Below are positions 1 to 8,920 of a DNA stretch of 64,000 bases, in pieces. Positions within the stretch are counted from its first letter, which is position 1, and every line of letters begins with the position of its first letter. The notes beneath the pieces were generated by a model that did no database searches, was not told the origin of the DNA, and was given only the letters and a program-made list of their open reading frames with translations. The position numbers and the translations under genes were made by a program. This DNA comes from Corynebacterium atrinae (GTDB lineage: Bacteria; Actinomycetota; Actinomycetes; Mycobacteriales; Mycobacteriaceae), in contig NZ_CP046977.1 in NCBI RefSeq assembly GCF_030408455.1, positions 2,418,001 to 2,482,000 on the forward strand. Reading direction: 5' to 3'.

Positions 1-2
1 GT

Positions 3-395
3 GAGCAAGCTTCCTTAGGCAAGGAAATCCTAAAACCTGCCATTGAAGGTGAGGTCACCAATATCGCTCCCGCGAACAATGAACCGCGAACAAGCCGTAG
101 GCGATCGAGCGCACTTGAAGGATTAGAAGCTGCTATTCCTGACCTGAGCGGTCTACCCTTCGCTGCGGTCGCCCTCAGTAATGAATCCATTGCGGCTCTG
201 GCCCTGCCAGCTGGTGAGCTCATCGTTGTAAGCGGGCCAAGCAGGCTTCTGTGGTTGGCCACCAACAATCCTAGAATCACGGACCCAGTTCAACATGTGG
301 CCGCCAAATTTGCCGACCTCCCACACGATGGCATTGCGCAACTAGAGGCTGCTCTCGCCTCTATGCAGGAGCACGGGCTGGTGAGACATGAGTAG
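3..395 (+). CDS. PqqD-like domain protein, C-terminal part
   Basis: An open frame runs in from the left edge and ends with TAG, overlapping the next start by 8 nt. About 130 residues are visible. The last 80 resemble the PqqD fold: a strand-rich stretch around ALALPAGELIVVSG, then WLATNN and a C-terminal helix ending QLEAALASMQEHGLV. PqqD-like domains often accompany peptide or glycan modification enzymes, and this one precedes flippase and polymerase genes, so a role in the polysaccharide locus is inferred. The family assignment rests on pattern only; the N-terminus is outside the window. Confidence 0.5.
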   Translation, partial: EQASLGKEILKPAIEGEVTNIAPANNEPRTSRRRSSALEGLEAAIPDLSGLPFAAVALSNESIAALALPAGELIVVSGPSRLLWLATNNPRITDPVQHVAAKFADLPHDGIAQLEAALASMQEHGLVRHE

Positions 396-1647
396 CCGTG
401 CTAAAAGCGGGCTATTTCCAGTAGCAGGGGCAGCCGCTGGCACCCTCCTATACAACTTAGGGCAGTGGTTGATTCTCATATTGTTAACCCAATATGCCGG
501 AATCATTGAGGTCGGCCTCTTTTCTTTGGCGCTTGCAATTAGCGCCCCCTTCAGCTTGCTCACCGGCATGGCCCTGCGCACCGTCTACGTCACCGATGTT
601 GACCCGGAACGCAGCTTCGGAGACTTTCTCGTCCTCCGCCTGGCAGGTTCGACGCTCACCATCGTCGTCTGCCTCTTCTACGCCCTCGCCACTGGCACAA
701 TCGGAACGATCTTCGTGGCGGTGGTGTTTTGTAAGTCGATCGACTCGGTCACAGACATTTTCTGCGCTCCACTCCAGGAGAACGGTCGTCTCCTCCGAAT
801 TGGATTTCAGAGCGGACTCAACGGCGTGGTCAGTGCAGCATCGGTGGCCTTCTTTCTGGTCTTCCTCGATGCTTCCGTCGATGTGGCAATCCTGTCTTCC
901 CTGCTCGGTTCAATCGCTGCCCTATTAGTCTCTCTTCCAGCGCCCCGAGTGGACACCTTCCGAGCCTCATTTCCCGCCATCCTGCAGATCGCCCAGACCG
1001 CATGGCCCTTGGGAATCTCAGCAATGGTTGTATCTCTCATGGCCAATGTGCCTCGTTACGTGCTTAACGGCTATGTAGATGTCGGCGCCGTAGGTATCTT
1101 CAGCGCGGTCGCGTATCTCACTGTCATTGGCACGGCGGTCGTGGCAGCTCTGGCCCAGCTACTGCTTCCCCGCCTCGTTGCCACAAACCGGACTTGCAGA
1201 TACCCAGCACTTCGTTCCGATATTACCAAGCTGGTGGCTCTGACTAGCCTAGCAAGTTCTTTCATCGTCGTGGCTGGGTTCTTTATAGCAAGCCCGCTAC
1301 TGAGCTGGTTATACGGTAATGAATACAACGAACCCTTCACTTTCACCATCCTCTTAGCCGCCTGGGCGGCCGGAGCCGTAAGTTGGATGATTGACTTAGG
1401 GCTTTCCACTCGTCGACAATTCAGGATGCAGTTGATCAGCTCCCTTGTAGCTTTGACTGCCGTCACGATCGCGAGCTTCATCTTGATAGCAAAATTCAAT
1501 CTAGAAGGCGCCGGGTTAGCGGCTTTGATCGGTTCTGTCATCCACTTGCTTATGCGAGCCATCTTCTTCTACAACCCACCACCCACCGCCCGTCACCGTC
1601 GACCCCCTGGCCAGCCAGCTCAGCAGCACCAGCCAGACAGGACTTAG
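388..1647 (+). CDS. Polysaccharide flippase-like membrane protein (Wzx/MATE-like)
   Basis: A 419-residue, very hydrophobic protein with about twelve predicted membrane segments, for example around residues 10-35, 40-60, 80-110, 205-255 and 285-320, and a short basic proline-rich tail. Size and layout fit the oligosaccharide flippase family, which moves lipid-linked sugar units across the membrane. It begins inside the 3' end of the upstream gene (ATGAGTAG overlap) and is followed after 3 nt by a second membrane protein, so translation is probably coupled. Its partners would be the glycosyltransferase and initiating transferase downstream. The substrate cannot be read from the sequence. Confidence 0.7.
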   Translation: MSSRAKSGLFPVAGAAAGTLLYNLGQWLILILLTQYAGIIEVGLFSLALAISAPFSLLTGMALRTVYVTDVDPERSFGDFLVLRLAGSTLTIVVCLFYALATGTIGTIFVAVVFCKSIDSVTDIFCAPLQENGRLLRIGFQSGLNGVVSAASVAFFLVFLDASVDVAILSSLLGSIAALLVSLPAPRVDTFRASFPAILQIAQTAWPLGISAMVVSLMANVPRYVLNGYVDVGAVGIFSAVAYLTVIGTAVVAALAQLLLPRLVATNRTCRYPALRSDITKLVALTSLASSFIVVAGFFIASPLLSWLYGNEYNEPFTFTILLAAWAAGAVSWMIDLGLSTRRQFRMQLISSLVALTAVTIASFILIAKFNLEGAGLAALIGSVIHLLMRAIFFYNPPPTARHRRPPGQPAQQHQPDRT

Positions 1648-1650
1648 CTC

Positions 1651-2934
1651 GTGGAATACTTCCTTAGCACCTTGTCCAACTTCCAGTTGGTCGCACCACA
1701 ACTAGCAATTTGTGCGCTAGCCCTCCTTGCCATTAGTTTGCGAAATCGCAGTGGTTATCCTTTGCCTTATATCGCAGTCTTCTTTGCCTATTTCACTCTG
1801 GGCCCGGTTTTGAACTGGACGATGAACGCCGATGTTTACGTCGGAACGGTAGTCGATCGCATCCCTACAGTTACTTGGTGGTATGCCGCCGCCCTCACTA
1901 CGTGGGCCGTAATGTATCTCTTCTGGCGTTGGCTGCTGCCGGCACGTCACCTACCAACGAAATTGGCCACGGCCAAAAACTCAGGAGTTGAACGGACTTA
2001 TTGGGGCTTGGACACCCTTAATATCCTGGTCTCGGTTTGGGCAGCGTTCAAGACATTCCAGATTCTTTCTACTGGTGCTACCGACAAATTGCTCACAATT
2101 GAGGCCGCCGGCGCGTTCCACTACGATTACCTGCTCATTCAAGTGGCCTTGGGGAGTGCCGCGATCTTGACCTGGAAGGATCGAGGCTTCTCTCCTGCGA
2201 CATGGATAAACCTACTTACATACTCTATGTATTGCCTAGTAACGTTTGAGCGTGACTTCATCTTCGTCATTTTTGCTCTTCTAATACATATCACGGCGGC
2301 AAAATCTTCCCGCTTCCGTCTTTGGATCCCCTTCGTTGGCATTGTTGGAGTGATTGGCGCCACCGCAATCTTTGTGTTCCGCTCAGAGCAAGAAGAATTT
2401 GGAATTTCAACTATCCTCGGACAAGGTTCAAATCTCTTCATTGATACGTTTATCCTTGAAGGTCTGACGGCGGGAAACTTCTACCCTATAGAGTCATACT
2501 GGGCAGCCCTATTCCGTCAGCCCCCCACCGAGTATGGCAATCTCACAAACTGGATTGTCTACGCGTGGGCCGGAGGTGCCGAAGGTGCGGGCTATGGCTT
2601 CTCTATCATTGGCGAGGCATATATGAATGGCGGACTCGCCGCCGTGATAGCCCTATCCCTGGCCATCGGTCTAATTTCAATGTCGCTCTTCCGCGCCGCC
2701 GAGAGGTACCCCCTAGCCCTCATGCTATCGGTGTCATTCACGTCAGCCATGATGTACGCAGTGCGCGGCGAAGTCGCGACCTTATCTACAACGATGCTAG
2801 TGGCGGTCATCATCGGAGTTGGGGCGGTACTCACCTCGCGGAAGCCTACAGCGGCTTTTTTGGGCGACGATGCTTCAGCCAGGTCCCCTATGGTCTCCGA
2901 CAGCCAAGGTGAAGCAGGGTTGACCACTAATTAG
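1651..2934 (+). CDS. Wzy-like O-antigen/exopolysaccharide polymerase candidate
   Basis: Begins with GTG three bases after the flippase stop. The 427 residues form a multi-spanning membrane protein with a larger polar loop in the middle and a further loop near residues 245-310 (WIVYAWAGGAEGAGYG), the layout usual for Wzy-type polymerases and EpsG/O-antigen ligase relatives. These families conserve little sequence, so the call relies on topology and on its place beside a flippase and glycosyltransferases. Its last 505 bases are repeated downstream of the IS element; this copy keeps the full reading frame and is the functional one. Confidence 0.55.
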   Translation: MEYFLSTLSNFQLVAPQLAICALALLAISLRNRSGYPLPYIAVFFAYFTLGPVLNWTMNADVYVGTVVDRIPTVTWWYAAALTTWAVMYLFWRWLLPARHLPTKLATAKNSGVERTYWGLDTLNILVSVWAAFKTFQILSTGATDKLLTIEAAGAFHYDYLLIQVALGSAAILTWKDRGFSPATWINLLTYSMYCLVTFERDFIFVIFALLIHITAAKSSRFRLWIPFVGIVGVIGATAIFVFRSEQEEFGISTILGQGSNLFIDTFILEGLTAGNFYPIESYWAALFRQPPTEYGNLTNWIVYAWAGGAEGAGYGFSIIGEAYMNGGLAAVIALSLAIGLISMSLFRAAERYPLALMLSVSFTSAMMYAVRGEVATLSTTMLVAVIIGVGAVLTSRKPTAAFLGDDASARSPMVSDSQGEAGLTTN

Positions 2935-2992
2935 TGTTGAAGAATGGCATCAGCCACTCTTTCTGCACACTCACGCGCGTCGAAGCGTGACA
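2430..2992. repeat. 563-bp direct repeat, copy A (left flank of IS)
   Basis: These 563 bp are repeated, without a difference that I can see, at 4665-5227, on either side of the 1672-bp IS. They cover the end of the Wzy-like gene, the short gap, and the last 20 or so codons of the convergent GT4 gene. Because the repeat abuts the IS on both sides it reads as an extremely long target-site duplication. It explains why both neighbouring genes are still complete. Confidence 0.92.
2931..2992 (-). pseudogene. 3' fragment of GT4 glycosyltransferase gene
   Basis: The final roughly 20 codons of the glycosyltransferase at 5166-6326, present here only because of the duplication that accompanies the IS. 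It is cut off at the IS end and cannot encode a protein of its own. Confidence 0.85.
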
Positions 2993-4664
2993 CCTGACTT
3001 AGGCCATTTTGGTGTGGCGCAGACCATCTTGACGTCTGGAACTGGGCATTTTGGCGGTGTGAGGGGCTGTTTGTCAGACTAAGCGGGTAGCAGTGGGGGT
3101 GGCAGTAGGCTGTGAATCATGCCACCGAAGATCCGCACCGTACCGACTGCGTCCGGTGCCACGGCTGTGCAGGTCATCTGGGGGTATCGGAATCGAAAAC
3201 CCGTCCTTGATCACCTTGGCTCCGCCCACACTGATGAGGAACTTAGCCTCCTTCTCGCCCGCGCCCAACGCATGATCGACGGCGATCAAATAGGCCTCGA
3301 CCTAGGACTAAACGACGAGGTCACCATGCCAGCCGGGACAGGCGCGGTGGATAATCCCGTACCCATTACCAGCGAACGCGCCAACCACCTCATCAACGCC
3401 ATCCACGGCGCCTACCACCAGCTGGGACTACACGAGGCCACCGATCATGACCCAGTCTTCTACGACCTAGTCACCGCACGGATCATCCACCCCGGTTCGA
3501 AGTTCGAATCCATCGAAACCCTCGCCGAAATCGGTGTCGCCTCTGCCTCCTACCGCACCATCCAACGACGCCTACCCGTCTACGCCACCACCGCCTTCCG
3601 CGACCAGGTCACAAAGGCACTTGCCACCCATGCTGGGATCGGCCCAGGCGTGATGGTCCTCTACGATGTCACGACCTTGTACTTCGAAACAGACAAAGAC
3701 GACGACCTTCGGAAACCAGGGTTTTCCAAGGAGCGTCGCCTGGAACCCCAAATCACCGTCGGGTTGTTGTCTGATGCCGCTGGGTTCCCCGTAGCGATCG
3801 GGGCGTTCGAGGGGAACAAAGCCGAAACCCAGACGATGTTGCCGATGATTGATCGGCTCAAGGATGCTTATCAGCTTGATGACATCACCATCGTCGCCGA
3901 CGCCGGGATGTTCTCCGCCGGTAATAAACAAGCCGTCGTGGATGCCGGACTGCACTACATCCTCGGTACTCGGGAGCGTGACATTCCCTATCCGATCCAG
4001 GTGTGGAGGCAGGCCAATCCCGGGGCGTCCTACACCGACGGGCAAGTATGGAGGTTTGCTGACCGCACGGGCCGTGGACCCGATGGTATCCCGCATTCGG
4101 TGACCTACTACCAGTATTCCTGGGATCGGGCACGCCGGACCTTGAAAGGGATCGATGAGCAGGTAGCGAAAGCGCAGCGAGCTGTCGCAGGTCAAGTGCC
4201 GGTCAAACGCAACCGCTATGTGGACTTGAAAGCCCCGAATAAGCAGGTCAACCACACCTTAGCGGATAAACACCGCGCACTAGCTGGGGTCAAAGGCTAT
4301 GAGACCTCACGGGTAGATCTGAATCCTGAGCAGGTCATCGGGGCGTATCGGCAGTTGTTCAAGATTGAGAAGGCGTTTCGGATGGCGAAGTCGGATCTGA
4401 AGGCCCGGCCGATCTTCCATCGGAAGAAGGATTCCATTGATGCGCACTTGACGATTGTGATGGCGGCGATGGCTGTGGGTCATGTGTTGGAGCAGCGCTC
4501 GGGGTTGTCGTTGAAGCGGCTGGTGAGAACGTTGAAGAAGTACCGATCGTTCACTATTGAGGTCGCCGGTCAGACTGTTTATGCGCAGTCCCCGGTTCCT
4601 GCTGAGGTTGAGGAGATCTTGGCTAAGCTTCCTCGTCTGTCTGACTAATTTGGCCTAAGTCAGG
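2993..4664 (+). mobile_element. IS1634-family insertion sequence, copy 1
   Basis: A 1672-bp element with 14-bp perfect terminal inverted repeats (CCTGACTTAGGCCA) and a single transposase gene. A second copy of the same length lies in the opposite orientation at 24344-26015; the transposases are identical and the ends match base for base. The flanks are 563-bp direct repeats. Among IS families, IS1634 (Mycoplasma) and IS1549 (Mycobacterium smegmatis) are known for unusually long and variable target duplications, which supports the family call. Confidence 0.93.
3119..4648 (+). CDS. IS1634-family (IS4-like) DDE transposase
   Basis: 509 residues, full length for the family. Candidate catalytic residues are D183 (VLYDVTTLYFE), D261 (IVADAGMFS) and E417 in a YREK-type stretch (AYRQLFKIEKAFR). 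The GFSKERR and EGNKAETQTM blocks are typical of IS1634/IS1549 relatives. The ATG lies 126 bp inside the left end and the stop 16 bp before the right end. It is identical in sequence to the copy at 24360-25889, so at least one movement was recent. Confidence 0.93.
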   Translation: MPPKIRTVPTASGATAVQVIWGYRNRKPVLDHLGSAHTDEELSLLLARAQRMIDGDQIGLDLGLNDEVTMPAGTGAVDNPVPITSERANHLINAIHGAYHQLGLHEATDHDPVFYDLVTARIIHPGSKFESIETLAEIGVASASYRTIQRRLPVYATTAFRDQVTKALATHAGIGPGVMVLYDVTTLYFETDKDDDLRKPGFSKERRLEPQITVGLLSDAAGFPVAIGAFEGNKAETQTMLPMIDRLKDAYQLDDITIVADAGMFSAGNKQAVVDAGLHYILGTRERDIPYPIQVWRQANPGASYTDGQVWRFADRTGRGPDGIPHSVTYYQYSWDRARRTLKGIDEQVAKAQRAVAGQVPVKRNRYVDLKAPNKQVNHTLADKHRALAGVKGYETSRVDLNPEQVIGAYRQLFKIEKAFRMAKSDLKARPIFHRKKDSIDAHLTIVMAAMAVGHVLEQRSGLSLKRLVRTLKKYRSFTIEVAGQTVYAQSPVPAEVEEILAKLPRLSD

Positions 4665-5169
4665 AAATCTCTTCATTGATACGTTTATCCTTGAAGGTCT
4701 GACGGCGGGAAACTTCTACCCTATAGAGTCATACTGGGCAGCCCTATTCCGTCAGCCCCCCACCGAGTATGGCAATCTCACAAACTGGATTGTCTACGCG
4801 TGGGCCGGAGGTGCCGAAGGTGCGGGCTATGGCTTCTCTATCATTGGCGAGGCATATATGAATGGCGGACTCGCCGCCGTGATAGCCCTATCCCTGGCCA
4901 TCGGTCTAATTTCAATGTCGCTCTTCCGCGCCGCCGAGAGGTACCCCCTAGCCCTCATGCTATCGGTGTCATTCACGTCAGCCATGATGTACGCAGTGCG
5001 CGGCGAAGTCGCGACCTTATCTACAACGATGCTAGTGGCGGTCATCATCGGAGTTGGGGCGGTACTCACCTCGCGGAAGCCTACAGCGGCTTTTTTGGGC
5101 GACGATGCTTCAGCCAGGTCCCCTATGGTCTCCGACAGCCAAGGTGAAGCAGGGTTGACCACTAATTAG
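4665..5169 (+). pseudogene. Duplicated 3' fragment of the Wzy-like gene
   Basis: Contains the last 168 codons of the gene at 1651-2934, in frame to the same stop, but without the 5' two thirds. An internal ATG at 4858 could give a 103-residue product with three membrane segments; nothing suggests it is expressed by design. It is a by-product of the long target duplication. Confidence 0.88.
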
Positions 5170-5227
5170 TGTTGAAGAATGGCATCAGCCACTCTTTCTG
5201 CACACTCACGCGCGTCGAAGCGTGACA
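4665..5227. repeat. 563-bp direct repeat, copy B (right flank of IS)
   Basis: Second copy of bases 2430-2992, starting directly after the right inverted repeat of the IS. It carries a promoterless 3' piece of the Wzy-like gene and the true 3' end of the GT4 gene. After 5227 the sequence continues into the rest of that gene. Confidence 0.92.
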
Positions 5228-6326
5228 CGATGAACTCGCGGGCAGCTAGAGATCGCTTTTCCAGCTTCCCATTTCGCTTTTCCTCCAGAGCACTCTTAAG
5301 GCATTCGACCAACAAATTCACGTCTGTCATGGGGTATACCCAACCTGACGTCACCTGCACGGTTTCGGGCAACCCGCCAGCGTTGGAGACGATCTGCGGG
5401 CACCCACAAGCGCCTGCCTCTAAAGCGGCGCCATGATTTTCGGAGATTGACGAACTTACAGACACATCAGCGGCGTGGTAGTACGGCTGCACATCTTCGA
5501 CAGTGTCGATCCATTCCACCTTTTCCGCCCCTTTTGCTATGAGCTTCTGTCGGTGAAGTTCTTCGGTTTCGTCGAAGCCGGAGCCCACTATCACCAATCT
5601 CGCAGGTCCTGGATTCTCCGAGGTGAATTGAGACCATGCTTCAAGCAGGATCTCGTGGCCCTTCACGCCAACCTCCTGGCCCAGGATGTCTTTTGGCGCA
5701 TAGGTATAGGCCACCATGATGGCAACAAACTCCTCTGGTGCAATTCCCAAAGATCGACGCACGTCTATCTTGGGCAAGGCACTGGGAAGGAACACGGAAG
5801 TGTCAACCCCATAGGGGATGGTGAGATGTCTGGAGGGGCGTGGTCCACAGAGTTTTTCATACTCTTGGAAGGTGAACTTGCTTCCTGAAATCAGAACACT
5901 ATCCATCCGCCGGAGCACACCCTCCACTTTGGAAATAATTGGGGACTCCAAATACAGTGGGCCCGCCACCATGTGAACTCGGGGGACTCCCGTGAATACC
6001 GAGGAGATTCGAGCTGCCAAAGCGCTGGCATATAGGTGATAGAAGATTACCGTCGGCTTTAGCGAGCTAATGAGACGACGTAGCTGCCACAACCCTCTCA
6101 CAGTTCTCCTGGACGGTCGGAAAGTGAAGTCAAAGGGTGAGTCAAGCACTGCAATATCTAGGTCATCTAGTCGCTTCCGGAGACGACCAGGACCAGCCGG
6201 GATAATGAGAGTGACCTTTGCTCCCCTCCGCAAGAGTTCAACCACCTGCACGCGGATCCAGAAGCCCCCCGAGTTGGTCTTCAGAACGATCACCACATGA
6301 GGCTGCTGCCTTGGCCCACTGTTCAA
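5166..6326 (-). CDS. GT4-family glycosyltransferase
   Basis: 386 residues with the GT-B layout of GT4 retaining enzymes: an N-terminal Rossmann half with NSGGFWIRV near residue 18, and a C-terminal half with VIVGSG, then the E-x7-E donor-site motif in SENHGAALEAG followed by GCP and GGLPE. It should transfer a sugar from a nucleotide donor onto the lipid-linked precursor of the surface polysaccharide, in the cytoplasm. The start is TTG at 6326, supported by GGAAGG 8 nt upstream. It is convergent with the Wzy-like gene, and its last 62 bases lie inside the 563-bp repeat. Confidence 0.85.
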   Translation of the reverse strand: MNSGPRQQPHVVIVLKTNSGGFWIRVQVVELLRRGAKVTLIIPAGPGRLRKRLDDLDIAVLDSPFDFTFRPSRRTVRGLWQLRRLISSLKPTVIFYHLYASALAARISSVFTGVPRVHMVAGPLYLESPIISKVEGVLRRMDSVLISGSKFTFQEYEKLCGPRPSRHLTIPYGVDTSVFLPSALPKIDVRRSLGIAPEEFVAIMVAYTYAPKDILGQEVGVKGHEILLEAWSQFTSENPGPARLVIVGSGFDETEELHRQKLIAKGAEKVEWIDTVEDVQPYYHAADVSVSSSISENHGAALEAGACGCPQIVSNAGGLPETVQVTSGWVYPMTDVNLLVECLKSALEEKRNGKLEKRSLAAREFIVSRFDARECAERVADAILQH

Positions 6327-6474
6327 CTACTTACCCTTCCAAGTTTCCTAAGAAACTATCTGTCGAGCATTAAGAGGATCTTTGCGCTTAGAGATTACTA
6401 ATGTGAGGATACTAGACTTAGCTGAAGCCGTAGCTGGCTCCATTGTTCATCTCAAGAGACGAGGCCGCATTCCA

Positions 6475-7623
6475 ATGACTTCATCCGAATCCTCAGGTCT
6501 TCGCCAGATTTTTCTCTCGAAGGCCGATGTCGGTCAAGTGGAAATCGACGCCGTTACCCGGGCTGTCTCATCTGATTGGATAGCGCCATTAGGCCCCGAA
6601 GTCGACGCATTCGAGGAAGAGGTCGCCGCCTACGTCGGAGCCCGCCGTGCCGTTGCTCTTTCTTCCGGCACAGCCGCCTTGCACCTTCTGCTCATCCAGG
6701 CTGGCGCCACGAAAGGCACCACCGTGCCGACCTCGACTCTAACTTTCGCCGCCACAGCCAACGCAATCGCCTATACCGGCGCAACACCGCACTTCGTCGA
6801 CGCCAAGCCGGATGGCAACATTGACCCAGGTTTGCTCATCGAGGCTGTCGATTCCCTCCAGGCCGACGGCCACGTGGTTCCGGCCGTGGTAGCCGTCGAC
6901 ATCATGGGTCGCTGCTGCGATTATCCGGATTTCGAAGAAGAGCTGAACAGTCGTGGGGTCTTGCTTATTGCTGATGCGGCGGAGTCAATGGGCGCCTCGT
7001 GTGACGGCCGGATGGCAGGTTCTTTCGGCATGGGGTCCGCCATCAGCTTCAATGGCAACAAAATCATGACGACGTCAGGCGGTGGCATGCTCGTCACCAA
7101 CAGCGACGAGGTTGCCGATCGGGCTCGCTATCTGGCTACTCAAGCCCGACAGCCCGTACCTTGGTATGAGCATACCGATGTGGGTTACAACTATCGGCTA
7201 TCCAACATCCTCGCTGCCCTCGGCCGTGCGCAGTTGTCTCGCCTAGACGACATGATTGCTCGCCGCAGAGAGATCCGCAGGACCTATGAAGAGTCATTGT
7301 TGCCCCTAGGAGTTCGACTTCTAGGAGAGTCTGGAACCGAAGGTTTCCAGGTAGAGAACTGCTGGCTGACAACCATCGAGCTACCAGCCGAACACCCGGC
7401 AACCCCCGAGTCATTCATTGCAAAACTCGCCAGCCAAAGGATCGAAGCCCGTCACTTGTGGAAGCCAATGCATCTTCAACCCGTATTCCACGGATTAGAG
7501 GCGACTCTCAATGGCGAGTCTGAGCGTTTGTTCAGGCAATGCGTAACCATTCCCAGCGGTTCCGGTCTGACGGATGACGATGTGAATCGCGTCATCGCGG
7601 CTATCAACGAGGTCATGGCATAA
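6475..7623 (+). CDS. DegT/DnrJ/EryC1/StrS-type sugar aminotransferase (PglE-like)
   Basis: PLP-dependent aminotransferase of nucleotide-sugar keto groups. From the ATG at 6475 it has 382 residues, the normal family length; a TTG at 6382 with its own AGAGGA is an alternative that adds 31 atypical residues. The PLP lysine is probably K196 in SFNGNKIMTTSGGGM, and the substrate loop TSTLTFAATANAI is present. It stands 2 nt before a phosphoglycosyltransferase gene that is followed by a convergent acetyltransferase, the same trio that makes and uses UDP-diacetylbacillosamine in Campylobacter (PglE, PglC, PglD). No dehydratase (PglF) is seen in the window. Confidence 0.82.
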   Translation: MTSSESSGLRQIFLSKADVGQVEIDAVTRAVSSDWIAPLGPEVDAFEEEVAAYVGARRAVALSSGTAALHLLLIQAGATKGTTVPTSTLTFAATANAIAYTGATPHFVDAKPDGNIDPGLLIEAVDSLQADGHVVPAVVAVDIMGRCCDYPDFEEELNSRGVLLIADAAESMGASCDGRMAGSFGMGSAISFNGNKIMTTSGGGMLVTNSDEVADRARYLATQARQPVPWYEHTDVGYNYRLSNILAALGRAQLSRLDDMIARRREIRRTYEESLLPLGVRLLGESGTEGFQVENCWLTTIELPAEHPATPESFIAKLASQRIEARHLWKPMHLQPVFHGLEATLNGESERLFRQCVTIPSGSGLTDDDVNRVIAAINEVMA

Positions 7624-7625
7624 GC

Positions 7626-8237
7626 ATGAGTTTCTATCGTCGCCGTGGCAAACGCGCTTTTGACCTCGCGGTCGCCACCCCGCTACTCGTCATCAGCCTT
7701 CCAATCCAAATTGCACTGGCCACCACTATTCGTTTCAGCCTCGGATCACCAGTGCTTTTTGCTCAGGAGCGCCCCGGCCTCAATCATCATCCCTTTACTC
7801 TGTTGAAGTTCCGCAGCATGAAGAACCCCGATCCGGCAAGAGGATTGATCACGGATGAGCAGCGCTTGACCAAGCTCGGGGCTTTCATGCGGTCCACCAG
7901 CTTGGATGAGCTCCCTAGTTTGTTCAATGTGGTGCGGGGGGACATGTCTTTGGTGGGTCCCCGCCCGCTCTACAGCCACTACGTACCTTTGTATACCGCG
8001 AAGCAGGCTCGACGACATCATGTCCGTCCCGGGATTACCGGTCTTGCCCAAGTCTCTGGACGCAACGCGGTGAACTGGGAAGATAGGTTCGATCTCGACG
8101 TTAACTATGTCGACAGATTGTCGTTTGGCGGTGATCTCCAAATCTTGCTGCGCACTATAACCACAGTGCTTCGCCGGGACGGGATTTCCGCCGAAGGGCA
8201 CGTGACAATGCCGGAGTTCCGCGGATCTAACGGTTGA
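7626..8237 (+). CDS. Initiating sugar-phosphate transferase (PglC/WbaP-type)
   Basis: 203 residues, the size of the minimal monotopic phosphoglycosyltransferase. There is a hydrophobic re-entrant segment near residues 10-35, then QERPG, LKFRSM, the catalytic Asp-Glu pair in TSLDELPSLFNV, GDMSLVGPRP and the tail VRPGITGLAQVSGRN. It moves a sugar-1-phosphate onto undecaprenyl phosphate at the inner face of the membrane and so starts the repeat unit. The start lies 2 nt after the aminotransferase stop. Its 3' end overlaps the opposite acetyltransferase gene by 11 bp. Confidence 0.92.
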   Translation: MSFYRRRGKRAFDLAVATPLLVISLPIQIALATTIRFSLGSPVLFAQERPGLNHHPFTLLKFRSMKNPDPARGLITDEQRLTKLGAFMRSTSLDELPSLFNVVRGDMSLVGPRPLYSHYVPLYTAKQARRHHVRPGITGLAQVSGRNAVNWEDRFDLDVNYVDRLSFGGDLQILLRTITTVLRRDGISAEGHVTMPEFRGSNG

Positions 8238-8847
8238 GTAGCCTCGCCGGATTCCCCACCACGGTGACTCCCGGTGGCACGTCCTTGACCACGATCGCTC
8301 CTGCTCCCACGAACGCCTCAGCACCAACGGAGATTCCTTGCCGTATGACTGCTCCGGCGCCTATCGTGCACCCGGCCCCCAAACGCACATTGCCAGATAC
8401 TGAAGCTAAGGGCATCACCGTCACGAAGTCCTCCACAACGGTATCGTGCCCGACCGCAGCACCACGCCCAATGTGGGTGTGGAGGCCCAGGTCGATATTA
8501 GTGGTTACGGTTGCGCCTGCGAAGATTACTACACCAGGCTGGATGCGTACGTCATCGTCGAGGAAGGCACCCGGGTGGACTGCAATCGCGGGTTCCACCG
8601 AGACCTTTTGGGCTACAGTCCGTCGGACCCTCGAGTCCCCGATGCCGATAAGGAAAGGACTATCGACCTCCCGCACTTCTCCGAGCCAAGTCCCACTAAT
8701 TCTGTCAAGCAAGCGAGCGTCTGGCGCTTGGTCATCATAGAAACCGTGGGGTTGAATCTCCGACGCACCTGCCCTTTCGATCGCGCGAAGAACTCCCCAG
8801 ACCTCACGCCCGTGACCACCTGCACCTACGACTGAAACCATCGTCAT
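8227..8847 (-). CDS. NeuD/PglD-family sugar O/N-acyltransferase
   Basis: 206 residues. An N-terminal nucleotide-sugar-binding Rossmann part begins VVGAGGHGREV and is followed by a left-handed beta-helix of hexapeptide repeats from about residue 85. A candidate catalytic histidine is in VGHDTVVEDF. The C-terminal GNPARLL is typical of the family. It probably acetylates the amino sugar made by the neighbouring aminotransferase. It is transcribed against the other two genes of the trio and meets them tail to tail. Confidence 0.85.
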   Translation of the reverse strand: MTMVSVVGAGGHGREVWGVLRAIERAGASEIQPHGFYDDQAPDARLLDRISGTWLGEVREVDSPFLIGIGDSRVRRTVAQKVSVEPAIAVHPGAFLDDDVRIQPGVVIFAGATVTTNIDLGLHTHIGRGAAVGHDTVVEDFVTVMPLASVSGNVRLGAGCTIGAGAVIRQGISVGAEAFVGAGAIVVKDVPPGVTVVGNPARLLNR

Positions 8848-8920
8848 TGTGGCCTACTTCCCGTTGATTCCCTAGTGATACCCTCACACTGTAGCTACGT
8901 TTCTCGGGAAGGTTCCCCAC

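Noticed and set aside
3572..4255. 227-residue ORF opposite the transposase gene (also at 24753-25436)
   Set aside because: Antisense shadow of the conserved IS transposase; no ribosome site or known motif.
4858..5169. 103-residue ORF with membrane segments downstream of IS copy 1
   Set aside because: It is an exact repeat of the end of the Wzy-like gene produced by the 563-bp duplication, not a separate gene.
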